From positions 1 to 62,394 of the forward strand of contig JACQFL010000057.1 in assembly GCA_016200085.1 (NCBI GenBank): a DNA stretch of 62,394 nucleotides. Reading direction: 5' to 3'. The notes beneath the pieces were generated by a model. The model did no database searches, had not been told where the DNA came from, and saw nothing but the letters and a program-made list of their open reading frames with translations. This document shows, in pieces, positions 1 through 7,600 of this stretch. The DNA comes from Candidatus Rokuibacteriota bacterium (lineage in GTDB: Bacteria; Methylomirabilota; Methylomirabilia; Rokubacteriales; CSP1-6). Position 1 is the first letter of the stretch, and the number at the start of each line of letters is the position of its first letter. A program made the position numbers and the translations under genes.

Positions 1-64
1 GCGACTCCGCCTCGACGTTGTAGTCGACGAACTCCCGGAACCCCACGTCCGAAGCGCATCTCAC
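1..64 (-). CDS. 5' end of a protein gene running off the left edge
   Basis: Only about 21 codons are visible, so the function cannot be named. Read leftward from a GTG at 64, the frame shows strong G/C third-position bias and protein-like text (FREFVDYNVEAE). A purine-rich AAGGAG at 72-67 lies upstream. It is only 2 bases from this GTG but 7 bases from an ATG at 59 in a different frame whose translation is Arg-rich and less convincing. The reading frame is therefore better supported than the exact start. The gene would be transcribed away from the hydrolase to its right, in the same direction. Confidence 0.4.
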   Translation of the reverse strand, partial: MRCASDVGFREFVDYNVEAES

Positions 65-151
65 CGCTCCTTGTCGCACCCGCGGGGCCCTTTCGCCGCG
101 GCGCTCACATTACACGGTAAGCGTGGGACGTTCCGGGATTTGATGAACCGG

Positions 152-1027
152 CTAGCGCCGGCGCCGCCCGCCCGCCTTCGCCCCGTCCACCGTCGCCAGG
201 AAGGCGAGGACGGTCTCGTTCCACTCTGCGGGGCGGTCGCGGTTCGCGAAGTGGCTGGCGGGGGAGAGCACCACGAGCTTCGAGCCGCGGATCTTTCGAT
301 GCATCACCCTCATCGGCTCGAGCGAGGGATCACGGTCGCCGCCCACGAGCAGGACGGGCACGCGGATCGTCGGCAGCCGGTCGGTGATGTGGTCCATCGC
401 CAGCAACGCCCGCAGCGCGTTGGCGTAGCCGATCGGCGTGAGCCGGCGGTAGTAGGCGTAGAACTCGTCCCGGGCGCCCGGGTCGAGGGCGAGCCGGGCG
501 GCGACGTTGGGATTGGCCGCCATGGCGAACTCGGCCATGGCGTCCATGCCCTGCGCCAGCGTGATCTCGATGCTGCGGGCGCGCATCACGAGGTTGTCGA
601 CGGAGAGCGGCAGCCCGGCCGCGGACGACGAGTTCGTGACGATCAGCGAGCGTACGCGCGCCGGGTGGCGCAGGGTGAAGCGCGTCGCGATGCCCGCCCC
701 GAGCGACAACCCGCCCACGTGCGCCCGCCGCAGGCCCAGATGGTCCATGACGTCGCGCAGGTCCAGCACCCAGCGCTCGAACGAGTACTTCGCGGGATCG
801 GCGGGGCTGTCGGACCGCGCGTGCCCGCGCGGCTCCCACAGCACCACCCGATGCCGTGCCGCCAGCGCGGGAAGATTCACGTCCCACAGATCCGCGTTCC
901 CCCCGATCCCATACGCCAGCACGACCGGCGTGCCCTCGCCGTGGCTCTCGTAGTAGATCCGCACCCCATCCGTCGTCCGCGCGTACGCCATCGGCTGCGT
1001 CACCTCCGGAGCCGCTGACGATACCAC
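152..1027 (-). CDS. alpha/beta-fold hydrolase
   Basis: A 291-residue alpha/beta hydrolase of the small cytoplasmic esterase / enol-lactonase type. The catalytic triad is visible: the nucleophile elbow GLSLGAG in the middle third, an acidic residue in GGDRDPS, and a late His in SPASHFANRDRP. The oxyanion-hole region is the early YGIGGN segment. An internal Met at codon 13 (MAYARTTDG) matches the usual family start better than the first Met and would remove a disordered leader. It is transcribed divergently from the hcr/box operon across about 90-115 bases, so it may hydrolyse a lactone or ester from the same pathway (inference). The exact substrate cannot be read from sequence. Confidence 0.85.
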   Translation of the reverse strand: MVSSAAPEVTQPMAYARTTDGVRIYYESHGEGTPVVLAYGIGGNADLWDVNLPALAARHRVVLWEPRGHARSDSPADPAKYSFERWVLDLRDVMDHLGLRRAHVGGLSLGAGIATRFTLRHPARVRSLIVTNSSSAAGLPLSVDNLVMRARSIEITLAQGMDAMAEFAMAANPNVAARLALDPGARDEFYAYYRRLTPIGYANALRALLAMDHITDRLPTIRVPVLLVGGDRDPSLEPMRVMHRKIRGSKLVVLSPASHFANRDRPAEWNETVLAFLATVDGAKAGGRRRR

Positions 1028-1068
1028 GAACGCGCGCCGCGCCCGCCAGGCGGCGGCCAGCAGGCCCC

Positions 1069-1104
1069 TTGACGGCCCGGCGCCGATTCAGTATTTTTGA
1101 ATCG
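1069..1104 (+). promoter_or_regulatory. sigma-70-type promoter with overlapping palindromic operator before hcrC
   Basis: TTGACG (1069-1074) is separated by exactly 17 bases from TATTTT (1092-1097), a plausible -35/-10 pair facing the hcr genes. A perfect inverted repeat, CGATTCA (1084-1090) and TGAATCG (1098-1104) with a 7-base spacer, encloses the -10 element. A protein bound there would block RNA polymerase. The obvious candidate ligand is the XRE-cupin regulator encoded downstream in the same operon (inference). The patch is AT-rich in otherwise GC-rich DNA. Confidence 0.6.
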
Positions 1105-1141
1105 CCGTTAACTCCTGATGAATCGGGGGCCCGACGAGCCA

Positions 1142-1651
1142 ATGAAGGCGCGTATCGAGCTGACCGTCAACGGTGAGAGGCGCGAGGCGCTCGTCCCCGT
1201 GCACAAGACCCTGCTCGAGGTCCTCCGCGAGGATCTCGATCTCACCGGAACCAAGCACGGCTGCGAGCTCGGCGAGTGCGGCACCTGCACGGTGCTCGTC
1301 GACGGCGAGCCCGTGCTGTCCTGCCTCGCCCTGCCCGCCGAGCTCGAGGGGCGCGAGATCCTCACCGTCGAGGGGCTCGCGCAGGGCGGTCGGCTGCACC
1401 CGCTGCAGCGGGCCTTCGCCGAGCTGGGCGCGGCGCAGTGCGGCTACTGCACCCCGGGCATCCTTCTGGTTGCCCGCGCGTTGCTCGAGGCGACGCCCGT
1501 GCCCACGCGCGAGCAGGTGCGCGTGGCCCTCGCCGGCAACATCTGCCGCTGCACCGGCTACACCAAGATCCTCGACGCGGTCGAGCTCGCCGCCCTGCGG
1601 ATGGCGGGCCGGACGCCCGTGGCGACCGCGGCCGCCGGGAGCGCGCGGTGA
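1142..1651 (+). CDS. hcrC: 4-hydroxybenzoyl-CoA reductase, gamma (2Fe-2S) subunit
   Basis: Small iron-sulfur subunit of the xanthine-oxidase-family enzyme that removes the para-hydroxyl of 4-hydroxybenzoyl-CoA to give benzoyl-CoA. From the Met at 1142 it is 169 residues. The plant-type [2Fe-2S] ligands are Cys41, 46, 49 and 61. The second, helical cluster is Cys100, 103, 135 and 137 (CGYC and CRC motifs), so all eight are present. An earlier Met at 1118 adds eight residues, but the family normally begins close to the MKARIELTVNG segment. Neither start has a good ribosome binding site. It is followed after 22 bases by hcrA and lies directly downstream of the operator-bearing promoter. A generic CO dehydrogenase/xanthine dehydrogenase small subunit would look similar, but the hcrB insert next door settles the assignment. 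Confidence 0.9.
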   Translation: MKARIELTVNGERREALVPVHKTLLEVLREDLDLTGTKHGCELGECGTCTVLVDGEPVLSCLALPAELEGREILTVEGLAQGGRLHPLQRAFAELGAAQCGYCTPGILLVARALLEATPVPTREQVRVALAGNICRCTGYTKILDAVELAALRMAGRTPVATAAAGSAR

Positions 1652-1673
1652 ACGCGCGCGGAGAGAACGCGCG

Positions 1674-4103
1674 GTGAACAAGCACGAGTTCTCCGTCATC
1701 GGGCAGCCGCTACCCAAGATCGACGCCTGGGCGAAGGTCACGGGGGAGACGCGCTACGCGGACGACCTCGTCCTGCCGCGCATGGCGCACGCCCGGCTCC
1801 TGCGCAGCCCGCACGCGCACGCGCGCATCGCGGCGATCGACACGAGCCGCGCCGCCGCCCTGCCCGGGGTGTACGCGGTCATCACGGGCGCGGACCTTCC
1901 CCCGGTGAAGTTCGGCATCCTGCCCGTCTCCCAGGACGAGGAGGCGCTCTGCCGCGAGAAGGTCCGCATGGTCGGCGACGCCGTCGCCGCGGTGGCCGCC
2001 CTCGACGAGGAGACCGCCGAGCGCGCGTGCGAGCTCGTCGAGGTCACCTACGAGCCGCTGCCCGCCCTGATGTCGATCGAGGAGTCGCTGGCCCACCCCG
2101 AGGTGCGCATCCACGAGTACGGGGACGGGCCGAACGTGCACAAGAGCGTGGCGCTGCAGTTCGGCGACGTGGAGGCCGCCTTCGCGGCGGCCGACCTCGT
2201 GCGGGAGGACGTGTTCTTCTACGAGGGCAACACCCACCTGCCGCTCGAGCAGCACGCGGCCGTCGCCCACTGGGGCCCCGACGACAAGCTCACGCTCTGG
2301 TCGTCGACCCAGACCCCCCACTACGTCCACCGCCTGCTCGCGAAGATCCTGGCCGTGCCCGCCGCGCACGTGCGCGTGATCGCCGCGCCCGTCGGGGGCG
2401 GCTTCGGGGGCAAGCTCGATCCGTTCGCCCACGAGATCGCGGCCTGCCAGCTCTCGCGCCTGTGCGGCCGCCCCGTCAAGATCGCGCTGACCCGCGAGGA
2501 GGTCTTCTATGTCCACCGCGGTCGCCACCCCGTGCTCATGTGGCTCAAGACGGGGTTCACGAGGGCGGGGGACATCACGGGCAGCCACCTCCGCACCTGG
2601 CTCGACGGCGGCGCCTACGGCTCGTACGGCGTGGCCTCGACCTTCTACACCGGCGCGATCAACCCGGTCACGTACAAGATGCCCGTCTACAAGTTCGAGG
2701 GCGCGCGCATCTTCACCAACAAGCCGCCCTGCGGCCCCAAGCGGGGCCACGGCACCCCGCAGCCCCGCTTCGCGCTGGAATGCCAGATCGACCGGGCGGC
2801 CGAGCAGCTCGGGCTCGACCCCGCCGACCTGCGGCGCCGGATCGTCGCCGAGCCGTATACGAAGACCGCCAACCACCTGACCGTGACCACGATCGGGCTG
2901 GGCGAGTGCCTCGACCGCGTCGTCGAGGCCTCGGGCTGGCGCGAGAAGTGGCGCGGCTGGAACGCGCCGCCGCGCGGGCGGGGCCCGGTCCGGCGCGGCG
3001 TGGGGATCGCGTGCTCGTCGTACATGACCGGCGCGGGGTCGGCGGTCTACTGGAACAACATGCCGCACTCCGGCGTGGTCCTCCGCGCCGATCGCGGCGG
3101 CGGGGTGGCGATCCTCTGCGGCGCCACCGACATCGGGCAGGGCTCCGACTCGATCCTCGCGTACCTGCCCGCGGAGGTCCTCGGCATTGACCCGAAGGAC
3201 GTGCGCGTGCACCCCGCCGACACCGATCTCACGCCCGTCGACCTCGGCTCGTACTCCTCGCGCGTGACGCTGATGTGCGGGGTCGCGGCCATCCAGGCCG
3301 CCACGCGGCTGCGGGAGGTGCTCTTCCAGGCGGTGGCCGCCAAGCTCGAGGTGGATCCGTCGCGCCTGGTGGCGCGCGACCGCAAGGTCGGCGTGCCGGA
3401 CGACTGGGACCGCGCGCTGACCTTCGCCCAGGCCGTCGAGCTCGGGGAGGCCATGCACGGTGTGCTCGCCTTCGCCGGCTCGTACGCGCCGCCGAAGCGG
3501 GCGGGCAAGTACAAGGGCGGGGGCGTCGGCCCCTCGCCGTGCTACTCGTACTCGGCGTGCGTCGTCGAGCTCAGCGTGGACGAGGACACGGGCATGGTCG
3601 AGCTGCACGACGTGTGGCTCGCCCACGACGTCGGCCGCGCGCTGAACCCGCTCCTCGTCGAGGGCCAGGTCGAGGGCTCCGTCTACATGGGCATCGGCGA
3701 GGCGCTGATGGAGGAGCAGGTCTTCAGGAAGCACGTGCACAAGACGCCCTCGATGCTCGAGTACAAGAGCCCGACCACCCTCGAGACCCCGGCCATCCAC
3801 ACCATCCTCGTCGAGACCGACGATCCCGAGGGACCGTTCGGAGCCAAGGAGGCCGGACAGGGCCCGCTGCTCCCCGTGATGCCCGCGATCGCCAACGCGA
3901 TCTACGACGCCGTCGGGGTGAGGATCGACGAGGTGCCGATCACCAGCGAGAAGGTGCTGCGCGCCCTCGACCTGAAGCGCCAGGGCAAGCCCGCCCGCGT
4001 CGGCCCCGAGAAGCTGCCCCTGTTCACGTTCAAGACTCCGCTGGTCGTGGAATCCGCGTTCGGCCAGCCCGCCGACGCCATCACCCGTCGGCCCTTCGCA
4101 TGA
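1674..4103 (+). CDS. hcrA: 4-hydroxybenzoyl-CoA reductase, alpha (molybdopterin) subunit
   Basis: Catalytic Mo-cofactor subunit, 809 residues from a GTG at 1674; the Thauera enzyme is slightly shorter. The N-terminal aldehyde-oxidase a/b hammerhead domain begins in the first 20 residues (VIGQPLPKIDAWAKVTGE). The molybdopterin-binding loop GGGFGGK is at about 241-247. The active-site segment GAKEAGQG carries a Glu at about 726, the position expected for the catalytic Glu of this family. The subunit order here is gamma-alpha-beta. The start overlaps nothing and follows a short repeat of GCGCGGTGAAC around the hcrC stop. The enzyme should be cytoplasmic and sensitive to oxygen, which is notable next to an oxygen-dependent boxB. 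Confidence 0.9.
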   Translation: MNKHEFSVIGQPLPKIDAWAKVTGETRYADDLVLPRMAHARLLRSPHAHARIAAIDTSRAAALPGVYAVITGADLPPVKFGILPVSQDEEALCREKVRMVGDAVAAVAALDEETAERACELVEVTYEPLPALMSIEESLAHPEVRIHEYGDGPNVHKSVALQFGDVEAAFAAADLVREDVFFYEGNTHLPLEQHAAVAHWGPDDKLTLWSSTQTPHYVHRLLAKILAVPAAHVRVIAAPVGGGFGGKLDPFAHEIAACQLSRLCGRPVKIALTREEVFYVHRGRHPVLMWLKTGFTRAGDITGSHLRTWLDGGAYGSYGVASTFYTGAINPVTYKMPVYKFEGARIFTNKPPCGPKRGHGTPQPRFALECQIDRAAEQLGLDPADLRRRIVAEPYTKTANHLTVTTIGLGECLDRVVEASGWREKWRGWNAPPRGRGPVRRGVGIACSSYMTGAGSAVYWNNMPHSGVVLRADRGGGVAILCGATDIGQGSDSILAYLPAEVLGIDPKDVRVHPADTDLTPVDLGSYSSRVTLMCGVAAIQAATRLREVLFQAVAAKLEVDPSRLVARDRKVGVPDDWDRALTFAQAVELGEAMHGVLAFAGSYAPPKRAGKYKGGGVGPSPCYSYSACVVELSVDEDTGMVELHDVWLAHDVGRALNPLLVEGQVEGSVYMGIGEALMEEQVFRKHVHKTPSMLEYKSPTTLETPAIHTILVETDDPEGPFGAKEAGQGPLLPVMPAIANAIYDAVGVRIDEVPITSEKVLRALDLKRQGKPARVGPEKLPLFTFKTPLVVESAFGQPADAITRRPFA

Positions 4104-4173
4104 CCAGAACGCTGCCGCCGCTCCCCACAGCACGCCACCCACGGCCCAAGCCGGCCCCGCGGACCCCGGTCCA

Positions 4174-5190
4174 ATGATGCGCTTGCCGCCCTTCCTCTAT
4201 GTCAGCCCGCGCACCGTCGCGGAGGCGGCGAAGGCCGTGGCCGAGGCCGGTCCGGGCGGCATGCTGGTCGCCGGCGGCACCGACCTCTACCCGAACATGA
4301 AGCGGCGGCAGTTCGAGCCGACGACCCTCGTCGGGCTCGCGGCGGTGCGCGAGCTACGCGGAGTGCGCGGCTCGGCGCGCGAGGGCGTCACCCTCGGCGC
4401 GACCACGATCCTGTCCGCCGTGGCGACGCATCCCGACCTGCTCCGGCACTACCCAGCGCTGGCCACGGCTGCAGGTCTGGTGTCCTCGCCGCAGCTCCGC
4501 AACATGGGAACGCTCGGCGGCAACGTCTGCGTGGACACGCGGTGCAACTACTACAACCAGCCCTACCCGTGGCGAAAGGCCGTCGGCTTCTGCATGAAGA
4601 AGGACGGGGACATCTGCCTGGTGGCGCCCGGCAGCCGCCGCTGCTGGGCGGTGTCGTCGTCGGACACGGCGCCCGTGCTCTGGAGCCTCGGCGCGCGCGT
4701 GCGCCTCGTGAGCGCCTCGGGGGAGCGCACGATCCCGATCGACGCGCTCTTCCGCGACGACGGCATCGAGTACCTGGCGAAACGCCCGGACGAGATCCTG
4801 ACCGAGATCGTGCTGCCGCCCGCGGAGGGGTGGGCCTCGACCTACCTGAAGCTCCGGCGGCGTGGATCGTTCGACTTCCCCGAGCTGGGCGTCGCGGTCG
4901 CGCTCAGACTGGAGGACGCGACGGTGGCGCAGGCGCGCATCGTGCTCGGCGCGGTCGCCTCGCAGCCCCGGCCGGCAACGAAGGCGGCCCGGGCGCTGGT
5001 AGGGCAGCGCTTGACGCCGGACGTCATCGCGCATGTCGCCGACCTCGCGGCCGGGCCCGCGCGGCCGCTCGACAACACGGACTTCACGCACCCCTACCGC
5101 AAGAAGATGACGCGCGTGTTCGTGGCCCGTGCTCTCGGCCGGCTCGCCGGCCTTGAACGCGCCGGGCGCGACGAGGAAGAGCTGGCATGA
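4174..5190 (+). CDS. hcrB: 4-hydroxybenzoyl-CoA reductase, beta (FAD) subunit with extra [4Fe-4S] insert
   Basis: FAD-binding subunit of 338 residues (molybdopterin dehydrogenase family, FAD_binding_5 then CO_deh_flav_C). FAD-loop signatures are VAGGTDLYP (about 32-40) and NMGTLGGNVC (about 110-119). The diagnostic feature is an insert absent from ordinary xanthine dehydrogenases, holding Cys124, 140, 148 and 157. The 16/8/9 spacing matches what I recall for the extra [4Fe-4S] cluster of Thauera HcrB, which passes electrons in the reductive direction. This makes the 4-hydroxybenzoyl-CoA reductase call strong. Its stop overlaps the ATG of the next small gene (ATGA). Confidence 0.93.
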   Translation: MMRLPPFLYVSPRTVAEAAKAVAEAGPGGMLVAGGTDLYPNMKRRQFEPTTLVGLAAVRELRGVRGSAREGVTLGATTILSAVATHPDLLRHYPALATAAGLVSSPQLRNMGTLGGNVCVDTRCNYYNQPYPWRKAVGFCMKKDGDICLVAPGSRRCWAVSSSDTAPVLWSLGARVRLVSASGERTIPIDALFRDDGIEYLAKRPDEILTEIVLPPAEGWASTYLKLRRRGSFDFPELGVAVALRLEDATVAQARIVLGAVASQPRPATKAARALVGQRLTPDVIAHVADLAAGPARPLDNTDFTHPYRKKMTRVFVARALGRLAGLERAGRDEEELA

Positions 5191-5366
5191 CGCCGTCCGC
5201 CGCCTTTCGAGAGGGCGACGTGGTTCGGATCATCGACGGGCCGTTCGTCAACTTCGTCGGGACCGTGGCGGAGGTCTGGCCGCACACCATCCGCGTCACC
5301 GTCGGCGTCGCCGGACGTCCCACGAGTGTCGAGCTCCAGCCCTACCAGTTGGAGAGGAGCCGGTGA
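5187..5366 (+). CDS. stand-alone KOW-domain protein (NusG C-terminal-domain-like), 59 aa
   Basis: A 59-residue protein with an ATG overlapping the hcrB stop (ATGA) and its own stop overlapping the GTG of the XRE-cupin gene, so it is translationally coupled on both sides. The sequence is a nearly complete KOW motif of the NusG/Spt5 type: GDVVRIIDGPFVNFVGTV, then a short linker, then GRPTSVELQP. Nothing like the NGN domain that binds RNA polymerase is present. Isolated NusG C-terminal domains bind S10 or Rho in other bacteria. A role in transcript coupling or in RNA or protein contact within this operon is inference. It is too small for most gene finders, but the overlaps and domain match make it convincing. 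Confidence 0.8.
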   Translation: MTPSAAFREGDVVRIIDGPFVNFVGTVAEVWPHTIRVTVGVAGRPTSVELQPYQLERSR

Positions 5367-5911
5367 GCACGCTGGGCGAGCGCGTTCGCGCGTTGCGCAT
5401 GGAGCGTCGGCTCCAGCAGCGGCAGCTCGCGGAGAACGCCGATCTCACGCCGAGCATGGTGTCGCAGATCGAGTCGGGACGGCTCACGCCTTCGCTGAAC
5501 ACGCTGGGGAAGATCGCGGCCGCCCTCGGCGTGCCGATCGCGACGCTCTTCGATGGCCGGCCCGCGGGGCAGATCTCGATCAGCCGCACGAAGGACTATC
5601 CCAAGGTGTCCTTCGACGGCTCGTCGGAGCAGTGGGCGATCCTCGGGGCGGGTCTCTTCGAGGGCAAGGTCCGCGCGGTGGTGTCCACGCTCGGGCCGCG
5701 CTCCCCGGGGATGACGACGGACAAGGTCGTGATCAAGCCCGGACAGATGAAGCTCTTCTACGTGATCGACGGCAAGGTCGCGCTGCACTACGATGGCGAG
5801 CGCCACGTGCTCGAGACGGGCGACAGCGCGTTGCTCGACGGCGGCACGCCGCACGGCTGGGACAACCTCGGACGCAAGCCCGCCCGGGCCCTGTGGGTGA
5901 TCCTGGGCTGA
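5363..5911 (+). CDS. XRE-family transcriptional regulator with C-terminal cupin domain
   Basis: 182 residues from a GTG at 5363, preceded by a GGAGAGGAG ribosome binding site and overlapping the upstream stop. Residues about 5-60 form an XRE/HTH_3 DNA-binding domain (QLAENADLTPSMVSQIESG). Residues about 105-180 form a cupin_2 barrel with PGQMKLFYVIDGKVALHY and a GDSALLDGGTPHGWDN segment. XRE-cupins sense small ligands such as aromatic compounds or amines. BoxR-type regulators of box operons are also XRE proteins but carry a shikimate-kinase-like domain, so this one differs. It is a good candidate to bind the palindrome at 1084-1104. Confidence 0.88.
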   Translation: MSTLGERVRALRMERRLQQRQLAENADLTPSMVSQIESGRLTPSLNTLGKIAAALGVPIATLFDGRPAGQISISRTKDYPKVSFDGSSEQWAILGAGLFEGKVRAVVSTLGPRSPGMTTDKVVIKPGQMKLFYVIDGKVALHYDGERHVLETGDSALLDGGTPHGWDNLGRKPARALWVILG

Positions 5912-5926
5912 GGGGAGGAGACGGCG

Positions 5927-7600
5927 ATGGACAGCGACGTGACGCGGCCCCCCGTCGACTTCAGGACGGAGCCCTCGCGCTACCGGCACTGGAGGCTCGC
6001 CTTCGACGGCCCGGTGGCCACGCTCACCATGGACGTGCAGGAGGAGGGCGGGCTCCGGCCCGGCTACGAGCTGAAGCTCAACTCCTACGACCTCGGCGTG
6101 GACATCGAACTCTACGACGCGCTCCAGCGCCTGCGCTTCGAGCATCCCGAGGTCTGCGCCGTCATCGTCACCTCGGGCAAGGACCGCGTGTTCTGCGCGG
6201 GGGCCAACATCCGGATGCTGAGCCAGGCGGCCCACGGCTGGAAGGTCAACTTCTGCAAGTTCACCAACGAGACGCGCAACGCCATCGAGGAGGCCACGAC
6301 CGAGTCCGGACAGACCTGGCTCTGCGCCGTCAACGGCGCGTGCGCGGGCGGCGGCTACGAGCTCGCGCTCGCCACGGACTGGATCGTGATGGCGGACGAC
6401 GGCACCACCGCGGTCTCGCTCCCCGAGGTGCCGCTGCTCGCGGTGCTGCCGGGCACGGGCGGGCTCACCCGGCTCGTCGACAAGCGCCGGGTGCGCCGCG
6501 ACCGCGCCGACTTCTTCTGCACCGTCGAGGAGGGCGTCAAGGGCAAGCGGGCCGTCGAGTGGGGCCTCGTCGACGAGGTGGTCCCGCGCTCGCGGCTCGA
6601 GGAGACGGCCCGCCTGCGCGCGGGGGAGTTCGTGGCGCGGAGCGACCGGCCCGCCGGAGTCCGCGGCGTCGCCCTGACGCCGCTCGAGCGCCGGCTCGAG
6701 GGCGACCGCGTCACCTACGGCACGGTGACGTGCGCGATCGACCGCGCCCGCGGCCTCGCCGAGATCACGGCGCTGGGCCCGGCGTCGCCGCCGCCCGCCG
6801 ATGCCGCGGGGGTCCTCGCGCTGGGCGCGGGGTTCTGGCCGCTGGCGCTGGCGCGCGCGCTCGACGACCTCATCCTCCACCTGCGGACCAATGAGGAGAC
6901 GATCGGGCTCTGGGTCTTCAAGACGGCCGGCCGCGCCGATCTCGTCGAGGCGTACGACCGCCTGCTCGACGAGCGGGCGGGCGACTGGCTCGTCCGCGAG
7001 ATCCGCCTGTACCTCCGGCGGACGCTCAAGCGCATCGACGTGTCGTCGCGGTCGATCTTCGCCGTGATCGAGCCCGGTTCCTGCTTCGCGGGCACGCTGC
7101 TCGAGCTGGCCCTGGCCGCCGACCGCTCGTACATGCTCGACGGCACGCTGCCCGGCGACGGGCGGCCGGAGGCGACGATCCGGCTCACGCCGATGAACTT
7201 CGGCCCGTACCCCATGGTCAACGGCCTGAGCCGGCTGGCCAGCCGCTTCCTCGCCGAGCCCGGCCGCGTCGACGATCTCAAGGGCCGGATCGGGGAGGAC
7301 CTGGACGCCGGGGCGGCGGCGGAGGCCGGCCTCGTCACCTTCACGCCCGACGACATCGACTGGGAGGACGAGGTGCGCATCGCCGTCGAGGAGCGCGCGG
7401 CCTTCTCGCCCGACGCGCTGACCGGCATGGAGGCCTCCCTGCGGTTCGGCGGGCCGGAGACGCTGGAGAGCAAGATCTTCGCCCGGCTCTCCGCGTGGCA
7501 GAACTGGATCTTCCAGCGGCCCAACGCCGTCGGCGCCAAGGGCGCCTTGCAGGTGTACGGCACCGGCGAGCGCAGCGACTTCGATCGCAGGAGAGTGTGA
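5927..7600 (+). CDS. boxC: benzoyl-CoA-dihydrodiol lyase (2,3-epoxybenzoyl-CoA dihydrolase)
   Basis: 557 residues, the normal BoxC length: two crotonase-like halves. The N-terminal half carries the oxyanion-hole segments FCAGANIRM (about 88-96) and NGACAGGGYELALA (about 137-150). The C-terminal half keeps a second degenerate fold with GSCFAGTLLELALAADRSYM. BoxC hydrolytically opens 2,3-epoxybenzoyl-CoA to 3,4-dehydroadipyl-CoA semialdehyde plus formate, without a separate oxygenase. A strong GGGGAGGAG lies upstream of the ATG, and the stop overlaps the boxB start by one base (TGATG), so the two proteins should be made in proportion. Confidence 0.95.
   Translation: MDSDVTRPPVDFRTEPSRYRHWRLAFDGPVATLTMDVQEEGGLRPGYELKLNSYDLGVDIELYDALQRLRFEHPEVCAVIVTSGKDRVFCAGANIRMLSQAAHGWKVNFCKFTNETRNAIEEATTESGQTWLCAVNGACAGGGYELALATDWIVMADDGTTAVSLPEVPLLAVLPGTGGLTRLVDKRRVRRDRADFFCTVEEGVKGKRAVEWGLVDEVVPRSRLEETARLRAGEFVARSDRPAGVRGVALTPLERRLEGDRVTYGTVTCAIDRARGLAEITALGPASPPPADAAGVLALGAGFWPLALARALDDLILHLRTNEETIGLWVFKTAGRADLVEAYDRLLDERAGDWLVREIRLYLRRTLKRIDVSSRSIFAVIEPGSCFAGTLLELALAADRSYMLDGTLPGDGRPEATIRLTPMNFGPYPMVNGLSRLASRFLAEPGRVDDLKGRIGEDLDAGAAAEAGLVTFTPDDIDWEDEVRIAVEERAAFSPDALTGMEASLRFGGPETLESKIFARLSAWQNWIFQRPNAVGAKGALQVYGTGERSDFDRRRV

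Noticed and set aside
5326..6894. A 522-codon frame overlapping the regulator and boxC
   Set aside because: It is an Arg/Gly/Ala-rich shadow of the two true genes with no recognisable domain.
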